Notes: generated from the letters alone by a model not told the origin. DNA of 64,000 bases from Flectonema sp. DT1601 (GCA_964019425.1 OZ025865.1:62001-126000); one strand, 5' to 3'. Shown: positions 32,108 to 43,648, counted from the first letter of the stretch. A program made the numbers and translations.

Positions 32108-35014
32108 TTACCAGGCAACCGAAACACAGTTCGGAGCAGAAAGGGTCGCCTTCGGAGCAGACTTACCATTCACTGTGATCGTAACATCAGAGAGGGTTCC
32201 CGCAGTGAGGCAAAGCTTCCACTGCTTCTGGTCGTTGCTGAGCTCACCAACAACACCCGGAATGAACACAGGCAGAGAGTACTCTTCGTTGGTCGCGTAC
32301 GCAGGGTCGAACGAAACAATTCCCTCAGGAAGGTTCACAACCTGCTTCGTCATCGCCAACAAGGTGTGCCAAAGAGTCATGTAGTACCCGTAGTGGGAAG
32401 TGATCCAGTTCGATCCCGGGAACCTTCCGTAGTTTCCTCTGAGGATACCAGCGGCATTCCAAACATCATTCAAACCAGTGCGGATTCTCTTGAACGGAGT
32501 CTCAGTTTCCGACAACGCACGCTCCACGTCACTACTCGTCTTCGCATTGCGGAGCAACAGAGCACCGTGATCACCGTTAGCCATCATCCAGATGTCAGGG
32601 TCAGTGTACTTTGGGCGGCCAGTCAGAATCTGAAGACCGACACCATCGAAGTTCACCTTCTGCTCAGTCTCCAAGTGCTTCATGAATCTAGTCTCGTTCA
32701 CGAGTGTCTCCAAACCAACAGTGTACGCCAGCGTCTGTGCATAGAAAGTGTCAGCCATGATGGTCTCGTTTCCACCAAAGTACGCAATGTAAGCACCAAG
32801 CTCCTCATTCCACATGATGCTCTCAAACGATTCTTGGGAAACCTTCGCAGCGTTGTTGTACTTCTCCGCTCCAGCCGTGTCTCCCATGAACACACACAGC
32901 TCAGCCATACTTCTCATAGCAAGAATGTGGAATACAGCAGAGTAAGAACAGGTTTCGTACTGGTTCAGGCCGAGCACGTCGTAGGTTGTCTGCAACTTGT
33001 ACGGCATGTTGTGGAATGTCGAGACAGAGATCTGCCAGTCAGCGGCCTTCTTCGCAGTTTGAAACCACTCCTTCACAAAGTCTTGGTCGTTGTTCCATCT
33101 CAGAAGCTCCAACAAGTAAACAATGTACATCGAAGATACGTCAGACATCACTCTTCCACAACCGTGCTCGAAGTGAGAGTCAATTCCTCCTTGGCAACCA
33201 CACGCCAACTGCTCTTGGATCATTCCGTCATGCTTCTGCGCTTTTCCCCACGCGATCATCTTGTTTTTAGTAGAATCAGGGAACAACATGATGTACGGAA
33301 TGTGACGCTCACCGTCGTTGTGAACGGAATCTATGTTCACACAGTCGTAGGCCTCCCATTGTCTCCAACGTCCGTCGTGGAACCACATCGCAGATCTCAT
33401 GTGGTGAAGCTGACCCAACAACGTGTCTGACATCCAAACAGGAAGAGTGCTCTTCAGAAGCGGGTTCTGGATAGCAAGCGCATCGCCAACAACATCCGTC
33501 AACCCAGACATCAGCTGCTCAGCAGAGTCCTTTGCTGAAGTGAAATACTTCGTGTATTGGTTCCCCAGCATTTGGTTCAAGTAGTTGTGGTTCGGGAAGT
33601 AGTACCCAAGGACAATCGTCAAAGTCACCGTCTCGCCAGCTGCCACAGTCTCGTTCACGGAAAGCGAGATCGAGTCGTCCAGCGCAACAGTGTTGTCGAG
33701 GAACCCGTCAGCGGAAAACTGTCCAAACGATTTCTTCGAACCGCTTCCCATCGTCACCTTCCCTCCAGTACCGCACAACGTGTATCCTCCAGACATCGCG
33801 GCGTTGCCTCTCTTGTCCAGACCGACACACTGCGGGCTCTTCTTCGACACAGTCACAGGAGTCCCGCTGTTCACTCCGTCCATGAATGCGTAGTACGGCA
33901 TCTCCTTGATCAACGAACAAGTGTTCTTAACCAGCTTCCAACTACCACACGCAGCATCGGCAGTGCACTTCGACATGCAAGCAACCTCAGAACCGGTGCT
34001 GAAGGTCGACAACACCGTACCGTCCCTGTTGATGTTCTCGTTGTACGTCGGCAAGTTGAAAAGAGAAGCCACGTTCACAGACTTCGAACCCTTGTTGGTG
34101 AACACCATCGAGAAGGCAATCGCAGGGTGGTGCGACTTGGTCATGTTGCCAGCAGACAAACGACCGTATCCGAACAGGGAAATGTCGACGTTCGGCTGTG
34201 CGGCATCCTTCACCTGCAGGCGGGTCATCGGAGACGAGCCTCCGAAGTTCAGCTGCGACACTCCCGATCCGGAAACGGCTCCCTCAGGTTGTGTCTGAAG
34301 GACGCGGGACCAAGTCTTCGGACCGTCTTGCACACGGGCAGCGAAGAAGGCGTGCTTTTGCTTAGGGAGTTTAGCGGAACCGGCAGGGCTGTTGTTCTCA
34401 ACAGTCCAGCCAGTGAGAGTTCCGTCGGCACGAAGTTCGATCGTACCCGCGGCGAGACCTCCCAAAGGAGGAGCAGATCTGATTCCGATAGCAGGGTGCG
34501 CATCGTCCTCACCGTAAGACATTCTCACAACACGAGAGGACAACTGAAGGGTTGAGGTGCTCTCAGTAGGAATTCCATTCTTGAAGAAGCAGCAGTTGCT
34601 TCCCTTCCCACAGCTTCCAATTTTTGAAGGGATCTTTATGGCAAACACCCACGCACGGCAATCGACATTTCCGTGACAGGCTGTGTCGCAGTCTTCCTGA
34701 GTTGCCACAGCAACCTGCGACAAATCATATCCAGGCAAGTCAACTCCCTGCTTGATGGCATTTGGTTTCCACTCATTCACTCTGTCGGAGTACACCTGCG
34801 GGACAATGTTGATATCAGCCCAAGCGTGTTCTGTAGTCGTAACATTCTCAGGTTCTAAATAGTTTCCTTCCGCCATGACGATAGCCGTACCGCTGGTGTT
34901 CTTCCAAACTCCTTCGTTCAAGAACGATGCCGACTGCAGCATATCAGACAGATCATCTCCGGCAACTTGGGAAAGCCCCACCGAGAGTACCGCAACAGCG
35001 GATGAGATTTTCAT
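32108..35014 (-). CDS. Secreted GH116 glycosidase, array gene 2 (type A)
   Basis: 968 aa, colinear with gene 1: same signal peptide, both Cys-rich PAN-like modules and both catalytic acids (QWEAYDC, QTTYDV). Differences cluster in short patches: IKIPSKIG in place of LKISAKFG in the first PAN module, SQLNFGGSSP for SEMHFGGSPP near res. 253, DCVNIDS beside the nucleophile, KHDGMIQEQLACGCQGGIDS around res. 605-625, and PKYTDPD near 808. The leader and acceptor are as in gene 1. Probably the same chemistry with a modified substrate-facing surface. Confidence 0.9.
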   Translation of the reverse strand: MKISSAVAVLSVGLSQVAGDDLSDMLQSASFLNEGVWKNTSGTAIVMAEGNYLEPENVTTTEHAWADINIVPQVYSDRVNEWKPNAIKQGVDLPGYDLSQVAVATQEDCDTACHGNVDCRAWVFAIKIPSKIGSCGKGSNCCFFKNGIPTESTSTLQLSSRVVRMSYGEDDAHPAIGIRSAPPLGGLAAGTIELRADGTLTGWTVENNSPAGSAKLPKQKHAFFAARVQDGPKTWSRVLQTQPEGAVSGSGVSQLNFGGSSPMTRLQVKDAAQPNVDISLFGYGRLSAGNMTKSHHPAIAFSMVFTNKGSKSVNVASLFNLPTYNENINRDGTVLSTFSTGSEVACMSKCTADAACGSWKLVKNTCSLIKEMPYYAFMDGVNSGTPVTVSKKSPQCVGLDKRGNAAMSGGYTLCGTGGKVTMGSGSKKSFGQFSADGFLDNTVALDDSISLSVNETVAAGETVTLTIVLGYYFPNHNYLNQMLGNQYTKYFTSAKDSAEQLMSGLTDVVGDALAIQNPLLKSTLPVWMSDTLLGQLHHMRSAMWFHDGRWRQWEAYDCVNIDSVHNDGERHIPYIMLFPDSTKNKMIAWGKAQKHDGMIQEQLACGCQGGIDSHFEHGCGRVMSDVSSMYIVYLLELLRWNNDQDFVKEWFQTAKKAADWQISVSTFHNMPYKLQTTYDVLGLNQYETCSYSAVFHILAMRSMAELCVFMGDTAGAEKYNNAAKVSQESFESIMWNEELGAYIAYFGGNETIMADTFYAQTLAYTVGLETLVNETRFMKHLETEQKVNFDGVGLQILTGRPKYTDPDIWMMANGDHGALLLRNAKTSSDVERALSETETPFKRIRTGLNDVWNAAGILRGNYGRFPGSNWITSHYGYYMTLWHTLLAMTKQVVNLPEGIVSFDPAYATNEEYSLPVFIPGVVGELSNDQKQWKLCLTAGTLSDVTITVNGKSAPKATLSAPNCVSVAW

Positions 35015-35893
35015 TTTGAAAATACTGAAACAGAAGTTGGTAAAGTGACACTAAAACTAAACAGAGAAAAGTGACTCAAAGAATAGCAGGACCAGAAGAA
35101 CAATTGCAGCTGCTCACTAGAAAGCTTTGACTTACTGTCGAACTCTTTCGACTATCTAAACATGTAATTATAAACATTCAGTCCTGTAAAAAAGTAGTTT
35201 AAAACAATAAAACACTAATTAATATACGAAATCCTATGCACAAAGGACTGCGCTGTCGAGTCAAATGTTTTGAACAATCAACAAACTTGCCTGCTTCTTT
35301 AACAACAAGCATTTTCATGTTCAAAGACAGAGAGGAAACAAATATAGATAATATGCGAGAGAGGAAGAAAAATCGCAAGCAGACTTCTTTTTTCATCAAA
35401 GAGATGCTGCAATTTACGATAAAACAAAATTAAATTCTTTCAAAAGCAATACGTCCTAATTATTTAAATTTACATTTCAGACACACACACAAATCAGGCA
35501 GCAGCGAAAACTGAATTCATCGAACATTCGCAATCATTTCTGTCACTAAGTCACTAATAAATAACTTAATTAATTAAACTTTTTGTCAGAAGAAAACATC
35601 AGCTGATTATAAAAGATATGAATAACCATGTATGTACATTGAGATGGGTCTTTTGTAACGGACATCTTGCGAGAACAAACTCAAGCAACAAATAAGACGA
35701 CCTCGAAAAGAGTTTCTATCAAAATAACAACATGATCAAACGTTTTCATCTCAATAACAAAAGGAAGCAAAAAAATAAAAAACGAAAATGAGAAACTATT
35801 CAAACAAAAACAACGAACCGCTAACTGCGGACGTCGTAGAACCATCACTCACAAACATTTAGTTTTTTTCTGTCATTTAACTTCTCTTAAACC
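35015..35893. other. Type-A spacer between GH116 genes 2 and 3
   Basis: 879 bp, homologous to the spacer between genes 1 and 2. It carries the 5' flank of gene 2 (acceptor 10 nt before its ATG) and the 3' flank of gene 3 with the hairpin. No coding content. Confidence 0.8.
35812..35837. promoter_or_regulatory. Conserved 3'-flank hairpin, gene 3
   Basis: Same form as at gene 2 (CCGC-taact-GCGG inside AACGA/TCGT), about 57 nt 3' of the stop. Confidence 0.6.
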
Positions 35894-38800
35894 TCACCAG
35901 GCAACCGAAACACAGTTCGGAGCAGAAAGGGTCGCCTTCGGAGCAGACTTACCATTCACTGTGATCGTAACATCAGAGAGGGTTCCCGCAGTGAGGCAAA
36001 GCTTCCACTGCTTCTGGTCGTTGCTGAGCTCACCAACAACACCCGGAATGAACACAGGCAGAGAGTACTCTTCGTTGGTCGCGTACGCAGGGTCGAACGA
36101 AACAATTCCCTCAGGAAGGTTTACAACCTGCTTCGTCATCGCCAACAAGGTGTGCCAAAGAGTCATGTAGTACCCGTAGTGGGAAGTGATCCAGTTCGAT
36201 CCCGGGAACCTTCCGTAGTTTCCTCTGAGGATACCAGCGGCATTCCAAACATCATTCAAACCAGTGCGGATTCTCTTGAACGGAGTCTCAGTTTCCGACA
36301 ACGCACGCTCCACGTCACTGCTCGTCTTCGCATTGCGGAGCAACAGAGCACCGTGATCACCGTTAGCCATCATCCAGATGTCATGATCAGTGTACTTTGG
36401 GCGGCCAGTCAGAATCTGAAGACCGACACCATCGAAGTTCACCTTCTGCTCAGTCTCCAAGTGCTTCATGAGTCTAGTCTCGTTCACGAGTGTCTCCAAA
36501 CCAACAGTGTACGCCAGCGTCTGTGCATAGAAAGTGTCAGCCATGATGGTCTCGTTTCCACCAAAGTACGCAATGTAAGCACCAAGCTCCTCATTCCACA
36601 TGATGCTCTCAAACGATTCTTGGGAAACCTTCGCAGCGTTGTTGTACTTCTCCGCTCCAGCCGTGTCTCCCATGAACACACACAACTCAGCCATACTTCT
36701 CATAGCAAGAATGTGGAATACAGCAGAGTAAGAACAGGTTTCGTACTGGTTCAGGCCGAGCACGTCGTAGGTTGTCTGCAACTTGTACGGCATGTTGTGG
36801 AATGTCGAGACAGAGATCTGCCAGTCAGCGGCCTTCTTCGCAGTTTGAAACCACTCCTTCACAAAGTCTTGGTCGTTGTTCCATCTCAGAAGCTCCAACA
36901 AGTAAACAATGTACATCGAAGATACGTCAGACATCACTCTTCCACAACCGTGCTCGAAGTTAGGGTCAATTCCTCCTTGGCAACCACACGCCAACTGCTC
37001 TTGGATCATTCCGTCAGCCAGCTGTGCCTTACCCCATCCGACCATCTTGTTTTTAGTAGAATCAGGGAACAACATGATGTACGGAATGTGACGCTCACCG
37101 TCGTTGTGAACAGAGTCCATGTTCACACAGTCGTAGGCCTCCCATTGTCTCCAACGTCCGTCGTGGAACCACATCGCAGATCTCATGTGGTGAAGCTGAC
37201 CCAACAACGTGTCTGACATCCAAACAGGAAGAGTGCTCTTCAGAAGGGGGTTCTGGATAGCAAGCGCATCGCCAACCGCATCCGTCAACCCAGACATCAG
37301 CTGCTCAGCAGAGTCCTTTGCTGAAGTGAAATACTTCGTGTATTGGTTCCCCAGCATTTGGTTCAAGTAGTTGTGGTTTGGGAAGTAGTACCCAAGGACA
37401 ATCGTCAAAGTCACCGTCTCGCCAGCTGCCACAGTCTCGTTCACGGAAAGCGAGATCGAGTCGTCCAACGCAACAGTGTTGTCGAGGAACCCGTCAGCAG
37501 AAAACTGTCCAAACGATTTCTTCGAACCGCTTCCCATCGTCACCTTCCCTCCAGTACCGCACAACGTGTATCCTCCAGACATCGCGGCGTTGCCTCTCTT
37601 GTCCAGACCGACACACTGCGGGCTCTTCTTCGACACAGTCACAGGAGTCCCGCTGTTCACTCCGTCCATGAATGCGTAGAACGGCATCTCCTTGATCAAC
37701 GAACAAGTGTTCTTAACCAGCTTCCAACTACCACACGCAGCATCGGCAGTGCACTTCGACATGCAAGCAACCTCAGAACCGGTGCTGAAGGTCGACAACA
37801 CCGTACCGTCCCTGTTGATGTTCTCGTTGTACGTCGGCAAGTTGAAAAGAGAAGCCACGTTCACAGACTTCGAACCCTTGTTGGTGAACACCATCGAGAA
37901 GGCAATCGCAGGGTGGTGCGACTTGGTCATGTTGCCAGCAGACAAACGACCGTATCCGAACAGGGAAATGTCGACGTTCGGCTGTGCGGCATCCTTCACC
38001 TGCAGGCGGGTCATCGGAGACGAGCCTCCGAAGTTCAGCTGCGACACTCCCGATCCGGAAACGGCTCCCTCAGGTTGTGTCTGAAGGACGCGGGACCAAG
38101 TCTTCGGACCGTCTTGCACACGGGCAGCGAAGAAGGCGTGCTTTTGCTTAGGGAGTTTAGCGGAACCGGCAGGGCTGTTGTTCTCAACAGTCCAGCCAGT
38201 GAGGGTTCCGTCGGCACGAAGTTCGATCGTACCTGCGGCGAGACCTCCCAAAGGAGGAGCAGATCTGATACCGATAGCAGGGTGTGCATCGTCCTCACCG
38301 TAAGACATTCTCACAACACGAGAGGACAACTGAAGGGTTGAGGTGCTCTCAGTAGGAATTCCATTCTTGAAGAAGCAGCAGTTGCTTCCCTTCCCACAGC
38401 TTCCATATTTTGCAGAGATCTTTAGTGCAAACACCCACGCACGGCAATCGACATTTCCGTGACAGGCTGTGTCGCAGTCATCCTGAGTTGCCACAGCAAC
38501 CTGCGACAAATCATATCCAGGCAAGTCAACTCCCTGCTTGATGGCATTTGGTTTCCACTCATTCACTCTGTCGGAGTACACCTGCGGGACAATGTTGATA
38601 TCAGCCCAAGCGTGTTCTGTGGTCGTAACATTCTCAGGTTCTAAATAGTTTCCTTCCGCCATGACGATTGCCAAGCCGCTGGTATTCTTCCAAACTCCTT
38701 CGTTCAAGAACGATGCCGACTGCAGCATATCAGACAGATCATCTCCAGCAACTTGGGAAAGCCCCACCGAGAGTACCGCAACAGCGGATGAGATTTTCAT
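35894..38800 (-). CDS. Secreted GH116 glycosidase, array gene 3 (type A)
   Basis: 968 aa, type A. The signal peptide, PAN modules and catalytic residues are as in gene 1. Its private or shuffled positions include TSGLAIVMAE (L for T at ~43), ISAKYG in the first PAN module, MPFYAF near res. 373, and LADGMIQEQLACGCQGGIDP with NFEHGCG at ~605-630. The PKYTDHD patch is shared with gene 1, whereas SQLNFGGSSP is shared with gene 2, so the copy is mosaic. The leader and acceptor are the same as in genes 1 and 2. Confidence 0.9.
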   Translation of the reverse strand: MKISSAVAVLSVGLSQVAGDDLSDMLQSASFLNEGVWKNTSGLAIVMAEGNYLEPENVTTTEHAWADINIVPQVYSDRVNEWKPNAIKQGVDLPGYDLSQVAVATQDDCDTACHGNVDCRAWVFALKISAKYGSCGKGSNCCFFKNGIPTESTSTLQLSSRVVRMSYGEDDAHPAIGIRSAPPLGGLAAGTIELRADGTLTGWTVENNSPAGSAKLPKQKHAFFAARVQDGPKTWSRVLQTQPEGAVSGSGVSQLNFGGSSPMTRLQVKDAAQPNVDISLFGYGRLSAGNMTKSHHPAIAFSMVFTNKGSKSVNVASLFNLPTYNENINRDGTVLSTFSTGSEVACMSKCTADAACGSWKLVKNTCSLIKEMPFYAFMDGVNSGTPVTVSKKSPQCVGLDKRGNAAMSGGYTLCGTGGKVTMGSGSKKSFGQFSADGFLDNTVALDDSISLSVNETVAAGETVTLTIVLGYYFPNHNYLNQMLGNQYTKYFTSAKDSAEQLMSGLTDAVGDALAIQNPLLKSTLPVWMSDTLLGQLHHMRSAMWFHDGRWRQWEAYDCVNMDSVHNDGERHIPYIMLFPDSTKNKMVGWGKAQLADGMIQEQLACGCQGGIDPNFEHGCGRVMSDVSSMYIVYLLELLRWNNDQDFVKEWFQTAKKAADWQISVSTFHNMPYKLQTTYDVLGLNQYETCSYSAVFHILAMRSMAELCVFMGDTAGAEKYNNAAKVSQESFESIMWNEELGAYIAYFGGNETIMADTFYAQTLAYTVGLETLVNETRLMKHLETEQKVNFDGVGLQILTGRPKYTDHDIWMMANGDHGALLLRNAKTSSDVERALSETETPFKRIRTGLNDVWNAAGILRGNYGRFPGSNWITSHYGYYMTLWHTLLAMTKQVVNLPEGIVSFDPAYATNEEYSLPVFIPGVVGELSNDQKQWKLCLTAGTLSDVTITVNGKSAPKATLSAPNCVSVAW

Positions 38801-39841
38801 TTTGAAAATACTGAAACAGAAGTTGGTAATGTGACACTAAAACTAAACAGAGAAAAGTGACTCAAAGAATAGCAGGACCAGAAGAACAATTGCAGCTGCT
38901 CACTAGAAAGCTTTGACTTCCTGTCGAACTCTTTCGACTATCTAAACATGTAATTATAAACATTCAGTCTTTAAAAAAAATTAATTTGCGGTGTTGTGAC
39001 ACGTCCCTCCATTTCATGAATAAAATACTACAATGAAAACTTCAGAACAGCTATCTTTGATGATCTGTTTTTGAAATATTTCTACGAAATTATTTTTAAG
39101 TACCCATTTCATTTTCATTTTCATTATTTTAATTTCGCACATTCTAATAAGCTATTAAAAGTAAAATAAACGTTAAAAAAAAATCGCAGTTTTATTTCAA
39201 ATATAATAATGCTGACGTTTTTTCATATATATGTGTGTGTCTGACTAATTTACAGAACAAAGAAGTGATAAATAAAATGAACTTTCAATTTTTAAACCTT
39301 TAAAAAAAATATTTATATTTTGGACCTCTCCGAAGAATGCAAATTATAGCAAGGTCCTTGTGGTAGTGTTGTAAAATTAAAATAACGTTGATAAATGAAT
39401 TAATCTGGAAAGAAACTGCTTAACAATTCTATACGAGCAGAAGAAGCCTCGTCTTCGAAACAAACAGAAACTGGGTTTACGACAGGAGAAATAAATATCA
39501 ACTGCCCTCTAACCTCATTCAAATGAAACATTCTTTTTAACTAAATAAAAGAATGCCAAAGGACACTTCGTTACTTTCGAATTCAAGACTTCAATTACTC
39601 GTTTTTCCCAAACAGGAACAGAACATCTTTAGCACAGTAATTTAAATCTTTCCATAATAAGAAACAAACAGAAAAAAGACAACGAACCGCTTGTACTGGC
39701 GGACGTCGTTACACAGGAAAAGAGGTGAAATTCATCTCAGTACGCAATTAGTAAGTCACAAAACATCAAAAAAACAATAAAATCACAAATGAAGTAATTT
39801 AAAGAACACATCTTATCACTGCATCACATCTCTGCACTTCC
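38801..39841. other. Hybrid A/B spacer between GH116 genes 3 and 4
   Basis: 1041 bp. The left ~170 bp is the type-A 5' flank of gene 3. The middle is unique AT-rich DNA (about 38970-39290). The right part (from about 39290) is the type-B 3' flank of gene 4, as in later spacers. It marks the change from type A to type B units. Confidence 0.75.
39681..39710. promoter_or_regulatory. Conserved 3'-flank hairpin, gene 4
   Basis: AACGA-A-CCGC-ttgtactg-GCGG-ACG-TCGTT, about 130 nt 3' of the stop. The type-B form has a longer loop than type A. Confidence 0.6.
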
Positions 39842-42748
39842 TCACCAGGCAACCGAAACACAGTTCGGAGCAGAAAGGGTCGCCTTCGGAGCAGACTTAC
39901 CATTCACTGTGATCGTAACATCAGAGAGGGTTCCCGCAGTGAGGCAAAGCTTCCACTGCTTCTGGTCGTTGCTGAGCTCACCAACAACACCCGGAATGAA
40001 CACAGGCAGAGAGTACTCTTCGTTGGTCGCGTACGCAGGGTCGAACGAAACAATTCCCTCAGGAAGGTTCACAACCTGCTTCGTCATCGCCAACAAGGTG
40101 TGCCAAAGAGTCATGTAGTACCCGTAGTGGGAAGTGATATAGTTCGATCCCGGGAACCTCCCGTAGTTTCCTCTGAGGACACCAGCGGCATTCCAAACAT
40201 CATTCAAACCAGTGCGGATTCTCTTGAACGGAGTCTCAGTTTCCGACAACGCACGCTCCACGTCACTGCTCGTCTTCGCATTGCGGAGCAACAGAGCACC
40301 GTGATCACCGTTAGCCATCATCCAGATGTCAGGGTCAGTGTAACCTGCACGGCCAGTCAGAATCTGAAGACCGACACCATCGAAGTTCACTTTCTGCTCA
40401 GTCTCCAAGTGCTTCATGAGTCTAGTCTCGTTCACGAGTGTCTCCAAACCAACAGTGTACGCCAGCGTCTGTGCATAGAAAGTGTCAGCCATGATGGTCC
40501 CATTTCCACCAAAGTACGCAATGTAAGCACCAAGCTCCTCATTCCACATGATGCTCTCAAACGATTCTTGGGAAACCTTCGCAGCGTTGTTGTACTTCTC
40601 CGCTCCAGCCTTGTCTCCCATGAACACACACAACTCAGCCATACTTCTCATAGCAAGAATGTGGAATACAGCAGAGTAAGAACAGGTTTCGTACTGGTTC
40701 AGGCCGAGCACGTCGTAGGTTGTCTGCAACTTGTACGGCATGTTGTGGAATGTCGAGACAGAGATCTGCCAGTCAGCGGCCTTCTTCGCAGTTTGAAACC
40801 ACTCCTTCACAAAGTCTTGGTCGTTGTTCCATCTCAGAAGCTCCAACAAGTAAACAATGTACATCGAAGATACGTCAGACATCACTCTTCCACAACCGTG
40901 CTCGAAGTTAGGGTCAATTCCACCCATACAACCACACGCCAACTGCTCTTGGATCATTCCGTTAGCACCTTGAGCTTTTCCCCATCCGACCATCTTGCTC
41001 TTTGTTGATTCAGGGAACAACATGATGTACGGAATGTGACGCTCACCGTCGTTGTGAACAGAGTCCATGTTCACACAGTCGTAGGCCTCCCATTGTCTCC
41101 AACGTCCGTCGTGGAACCACATCGCAGATCTCATGTGGTGAAGCTGACCCAACAACGTGTCCGACATCCAAACAGGAAGAGTGCTCTTCAGAAGGGGGTT
41201 CTGGATAGCAAGCGCATCGCCAACCGCATCCGTCAACCCAGACATCAGCTGCTCAGCAGAGTCCGTCGCCGAAGTGAAATACTTCGTGTATTGGTTCCCC
41301 AGTATTTGGTTCAAGTAGTTGTGGTTTGGGAAGTAGTACCCAAGGACAATCGTCAAAGTCACCGTCTCTCCAGCTGCCACAGTCTCGTTCACGGAAAGCG
41401 AGATCGAGTCGTCCAACGCAACAGTGTTGTCGAGGAACCCGTCAGCGGAAAACTGTCCAAACGATTTCTTCGAACCGCTTCCCATCGTCACCTTCCCTCC
41501 AGTACCGCACAACGTGTATCCTCCAGACATCGCGGCGTTGCCTCTCTTGTCCAGACCGACACACTGCGGGCTCTTCTTCGACACAGTCACAGGAGTCCCG
41601 CTGTTCACTCCGTCCATGAATGCGTAGTACGGCATCTCCTTGATCAACGAACAAGTGTTCTTAACCAACTTCCAACTACCACACGCAGCATCGGCAGTGC
41701 ACTTCGACATGCAAGCAACTTCCGAATCGGTGCTGAAGGTCGACAACACCGTACCGTCCCTGTTGATGTTCTCGTTGTACGTCGGCAAGTTGAAAAGAGA
41801 AGCCACGTTCACAGACTTCGAACCCTTGTTGGTGAACACCATCGAGAAGGCAATCGCAGGGTGGTGCGACTTGGTCATGTTGCCAGCAGACAAACGACCG
41901 TATCCGAACAGGGAAATGTCGACGTTCGGCTGTGCGGCATCCTTCACCTGCAGGCGGGTCATCGGAGACGAGCCTCCGAAGTTCAGCTGCGACACTCCCG
42001 ATCCGGAAACGGCTCCCTCAGGTTGTGTCTGAAGGACGCGGGACCAAGTCTTCGGACCGTCTTGCACACGGGCAGCGAAGAAGGCGTGCTTTTGCTTCGG
42101 AAGTTTAGCGGAACCGGCAGGGCTGTTGTTCTCAACAGTCCACGCAGTGAGAGTTCCGTCGGCACGAAGTTCGATCGTACCCGTGGCGAGACCTCCCAAA
42201 GGAGGAGCAGACCGCACTCCGATAGCAGGGTGCGCATCGTCCTCACCGTAAGACATTCTCACAACACGAGAAGACAACTGAAGGGTTGAGGTGATCTCAG
42301 CAGGAATTCCATTCTTAAGGTAGCAGCAGCTGCTTCCCTGCTCACACTTTCCAAATTTTGAAGGGGCCTTTGGGGCAAACACCCACGCACGGCAATCGAC
42401 ATTTCCGTGACAGGCTGTGTCGCAGTCATCCTGAGTTGCCACAGCAACCTGCGACAAATCATATCCAGGCAAGTCAACTCCCTGCTTGCTGGCATTTGGT
42501 TTCCACTCATTCACTCTGTCGGAGTACACCTGTACTACAGGATTGCCACTACCCCAAGCGTATTCAGCTCTAGTCACATTCTCAGGTTCTAAATACATTG
42601 AATCTTGCAAAACAATTGCAGTCCCACTGGTGTTCTTCCAAACTCCCTCGTTCAAGAACGATGCCGATTGCAGCATCTGTGAAATATCGGCACCTGCTGC
42701 CTGGGAGAGACCCAGCGTCAGTGCCGCGACAGCGGATGGAATTCTCAT
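39842..42748 (-). CDS. Secreted GH116 glycosidase, array gene 4 (type B)
   Basis: 968 aa. The type-B signal peptide is MRIPSAVAALTLGLSQAAG. The mature N-terminus differs from type A (ADISQML, VLQDSMYLEPENVTRAEYAW, GSGNPVVQ), as does the first PAN module (PKAPSKFGKCEQGSSCCYLK). From about res. 220 onward it is close to type A. Patches: GANGMIQEQLACGCMGGIDP, RAGYTDPD, SNYITS. The catalytic Glu and Asp motifs are intact. It differs from gene 5 at only three residues that I could find (FSTD, GDKAGAE, NYITS). A CCAATCAAACAG acceptor lies 14 nt before the ATG. Confidence 0.9.
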   Translation of the reverse strand: MRIPSAVAALTLGLSQAAGADISQMLQSASFLNEGVWKNTSGTAIVLQDSMYLEPENVTRAEYAWGSGNPVVQVYSDRVNEWKPNASKQGVDLPGYDLSQVAVATQDDCDTACHGNVDCRAWVFAPKAPSKFGKCEQGSSCCYLKNGIPAEITSTLQLSSRVVRMSYGEDDAHPAIGVRSAPPLGGLATGTIELRADGTLTAWTVENNSPAGSAKLPKQKHAFFAARVQDGPKTWSRVLQTQPEGAVSGSGVSQLNFGGSSPMTRLQVKDAAQPNVDISLFGYGRLSAGNMTKSHHPAIAFSMVFTNKGSKSVNVASLFNLPTYNENINRDGTVLSTFSTDSEVACMSKCTADAACGSWKLVKNTCSLIKEMPYYAFMDGVNSGTPVTVSKKSPQCVGLDKRGNAAMSGGYTLCGTGGKVTMGSGSKKSFGQFSADGFLDNTVALDDSISLSVNETVAAGETVTLTIVLGYYFPNHNYLNQILGNQYTKYFTSATDSAEQLMSGLTDAVGDALAIQNPLLKSTLPVWMSDTLLGQLHHMRSAMWFHDGRWRQWEAYDCVNMDSVHNDGERHIPYIMLFPESTKSKMVGWGKAQGANGMIQEQLACGCMGGIDPNFEHGCGRVMSDVSSMYIVYLLELLRWNNDQDFVKEWFQTAKKAADWQISVSTFHNMPYKLQTTYDVLGLNQYETCSYSAVFHILAMRSMAELCVFMGDKAGAEKYNNAAKVSQESFESIMWNEELGAYIAYFGGNGTIMADTFYAQTLAYTVGLETLVNETRLMKHLETEQKVNFDGVGLQILTGRAGYTDPDIWMMANGDHGALLLRNAKTSSDVERALSETETPFKRIRTGLNDVWNAAGVLRGNYGRFPGSNYITSHYGYYMTLWHTLLAMTKQVVNLPEGIVSFDPAYATNEEYSLPVFIPGVVGELSNDQKQWKLCLTAGTLSDVTITVNGKSAPKATLSAPNCVSVAW

Positions 42749-42929
42749 GTCTTTGGATAAAGCTGTTTGATTGGAAAATAAATTAACAACAAAGCGCCAA
42801 AAACTAACATTAAATAAGAATCACTCTGTGCTCCTCGTCTATTCAACTTGAGGATGCAAAGAAGTCACGAAGTAAGGGAGGAATATATCAAAAAAACAAC
42901 AGCGGTGGAATATTAAATAATAACAAAAA

Positions 42930-43209
42930 GGTGTTTAAGACGGAAGATTAAATCTCAAATACAACAATACGTTCTACGATAACTGAAATATTTCCTTGAC
43001 CCGTCAGTTCGACAGCATAAGGTCGGTGTTTACAACTTGCGAAAGATGCCATCAAAGCAAGTTTGAAATAAACGAATTGCCATCAATCAAACTAAAGATA
43101 CACAAAAAACCTAATCAACCAATCGTGACTTATGAATAATAAGTGATCCTGCTTAAGATATTATTACCAACAGTTCAGATAATTTTGAAAGTCTTCCGTC
43201 TTAACCACC
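42930..43209. mobile_element. 280-bp element with 20-bp inverted ends, copy 1
   Basis: Begins GGTGTTTAAGACGGAAGATT and ends in the inverted form GGTGGTTAAGACGGAAGACT (18 of 20 match). Flanked by A-rich DNA; a 3-bp AAA target duplication is possible but not diagnostic. It looks like a MITE that was carried along as the type-B unit multiplied. Confidence 0.6.
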
Positions 43210-43648
43210 AAATGAAACATCTTTTTAACGAAATAAAAGAATGCCAAAGGACTGAATTTTTAAACCTTTAAAAAATATTTATATTTTGGACCTCTCCGAA
43301 GAATGCAAATTATAGCAAGGTCCTTGTGGTAGTGTTGTAAAATTAAACTAACGTTGATAAATGAATTAATCTGGAAAGAAACTGCTTAACAATTCTATAC
43401 GAGTAGAAAGAAGCCTCGTCTTCGAAACAAAACAGAAACTGGGTTTACGACAGGAGAAATAAATACCAACTGCCCTCTAACCTCATTCAAATGAAACATT
43501 CTTTTTAACTAAATAAAAGAATGCCAAAGGACACTTCGTTACTTTCGAATTCAAGACTTCAATTACTCGTTTTTCCCAAACAGGAACAGAACATCTTTAG
43601 CACAGTAATTTAAATCTTTCCATAATAAGAAACAAACAGAAAAAAGAC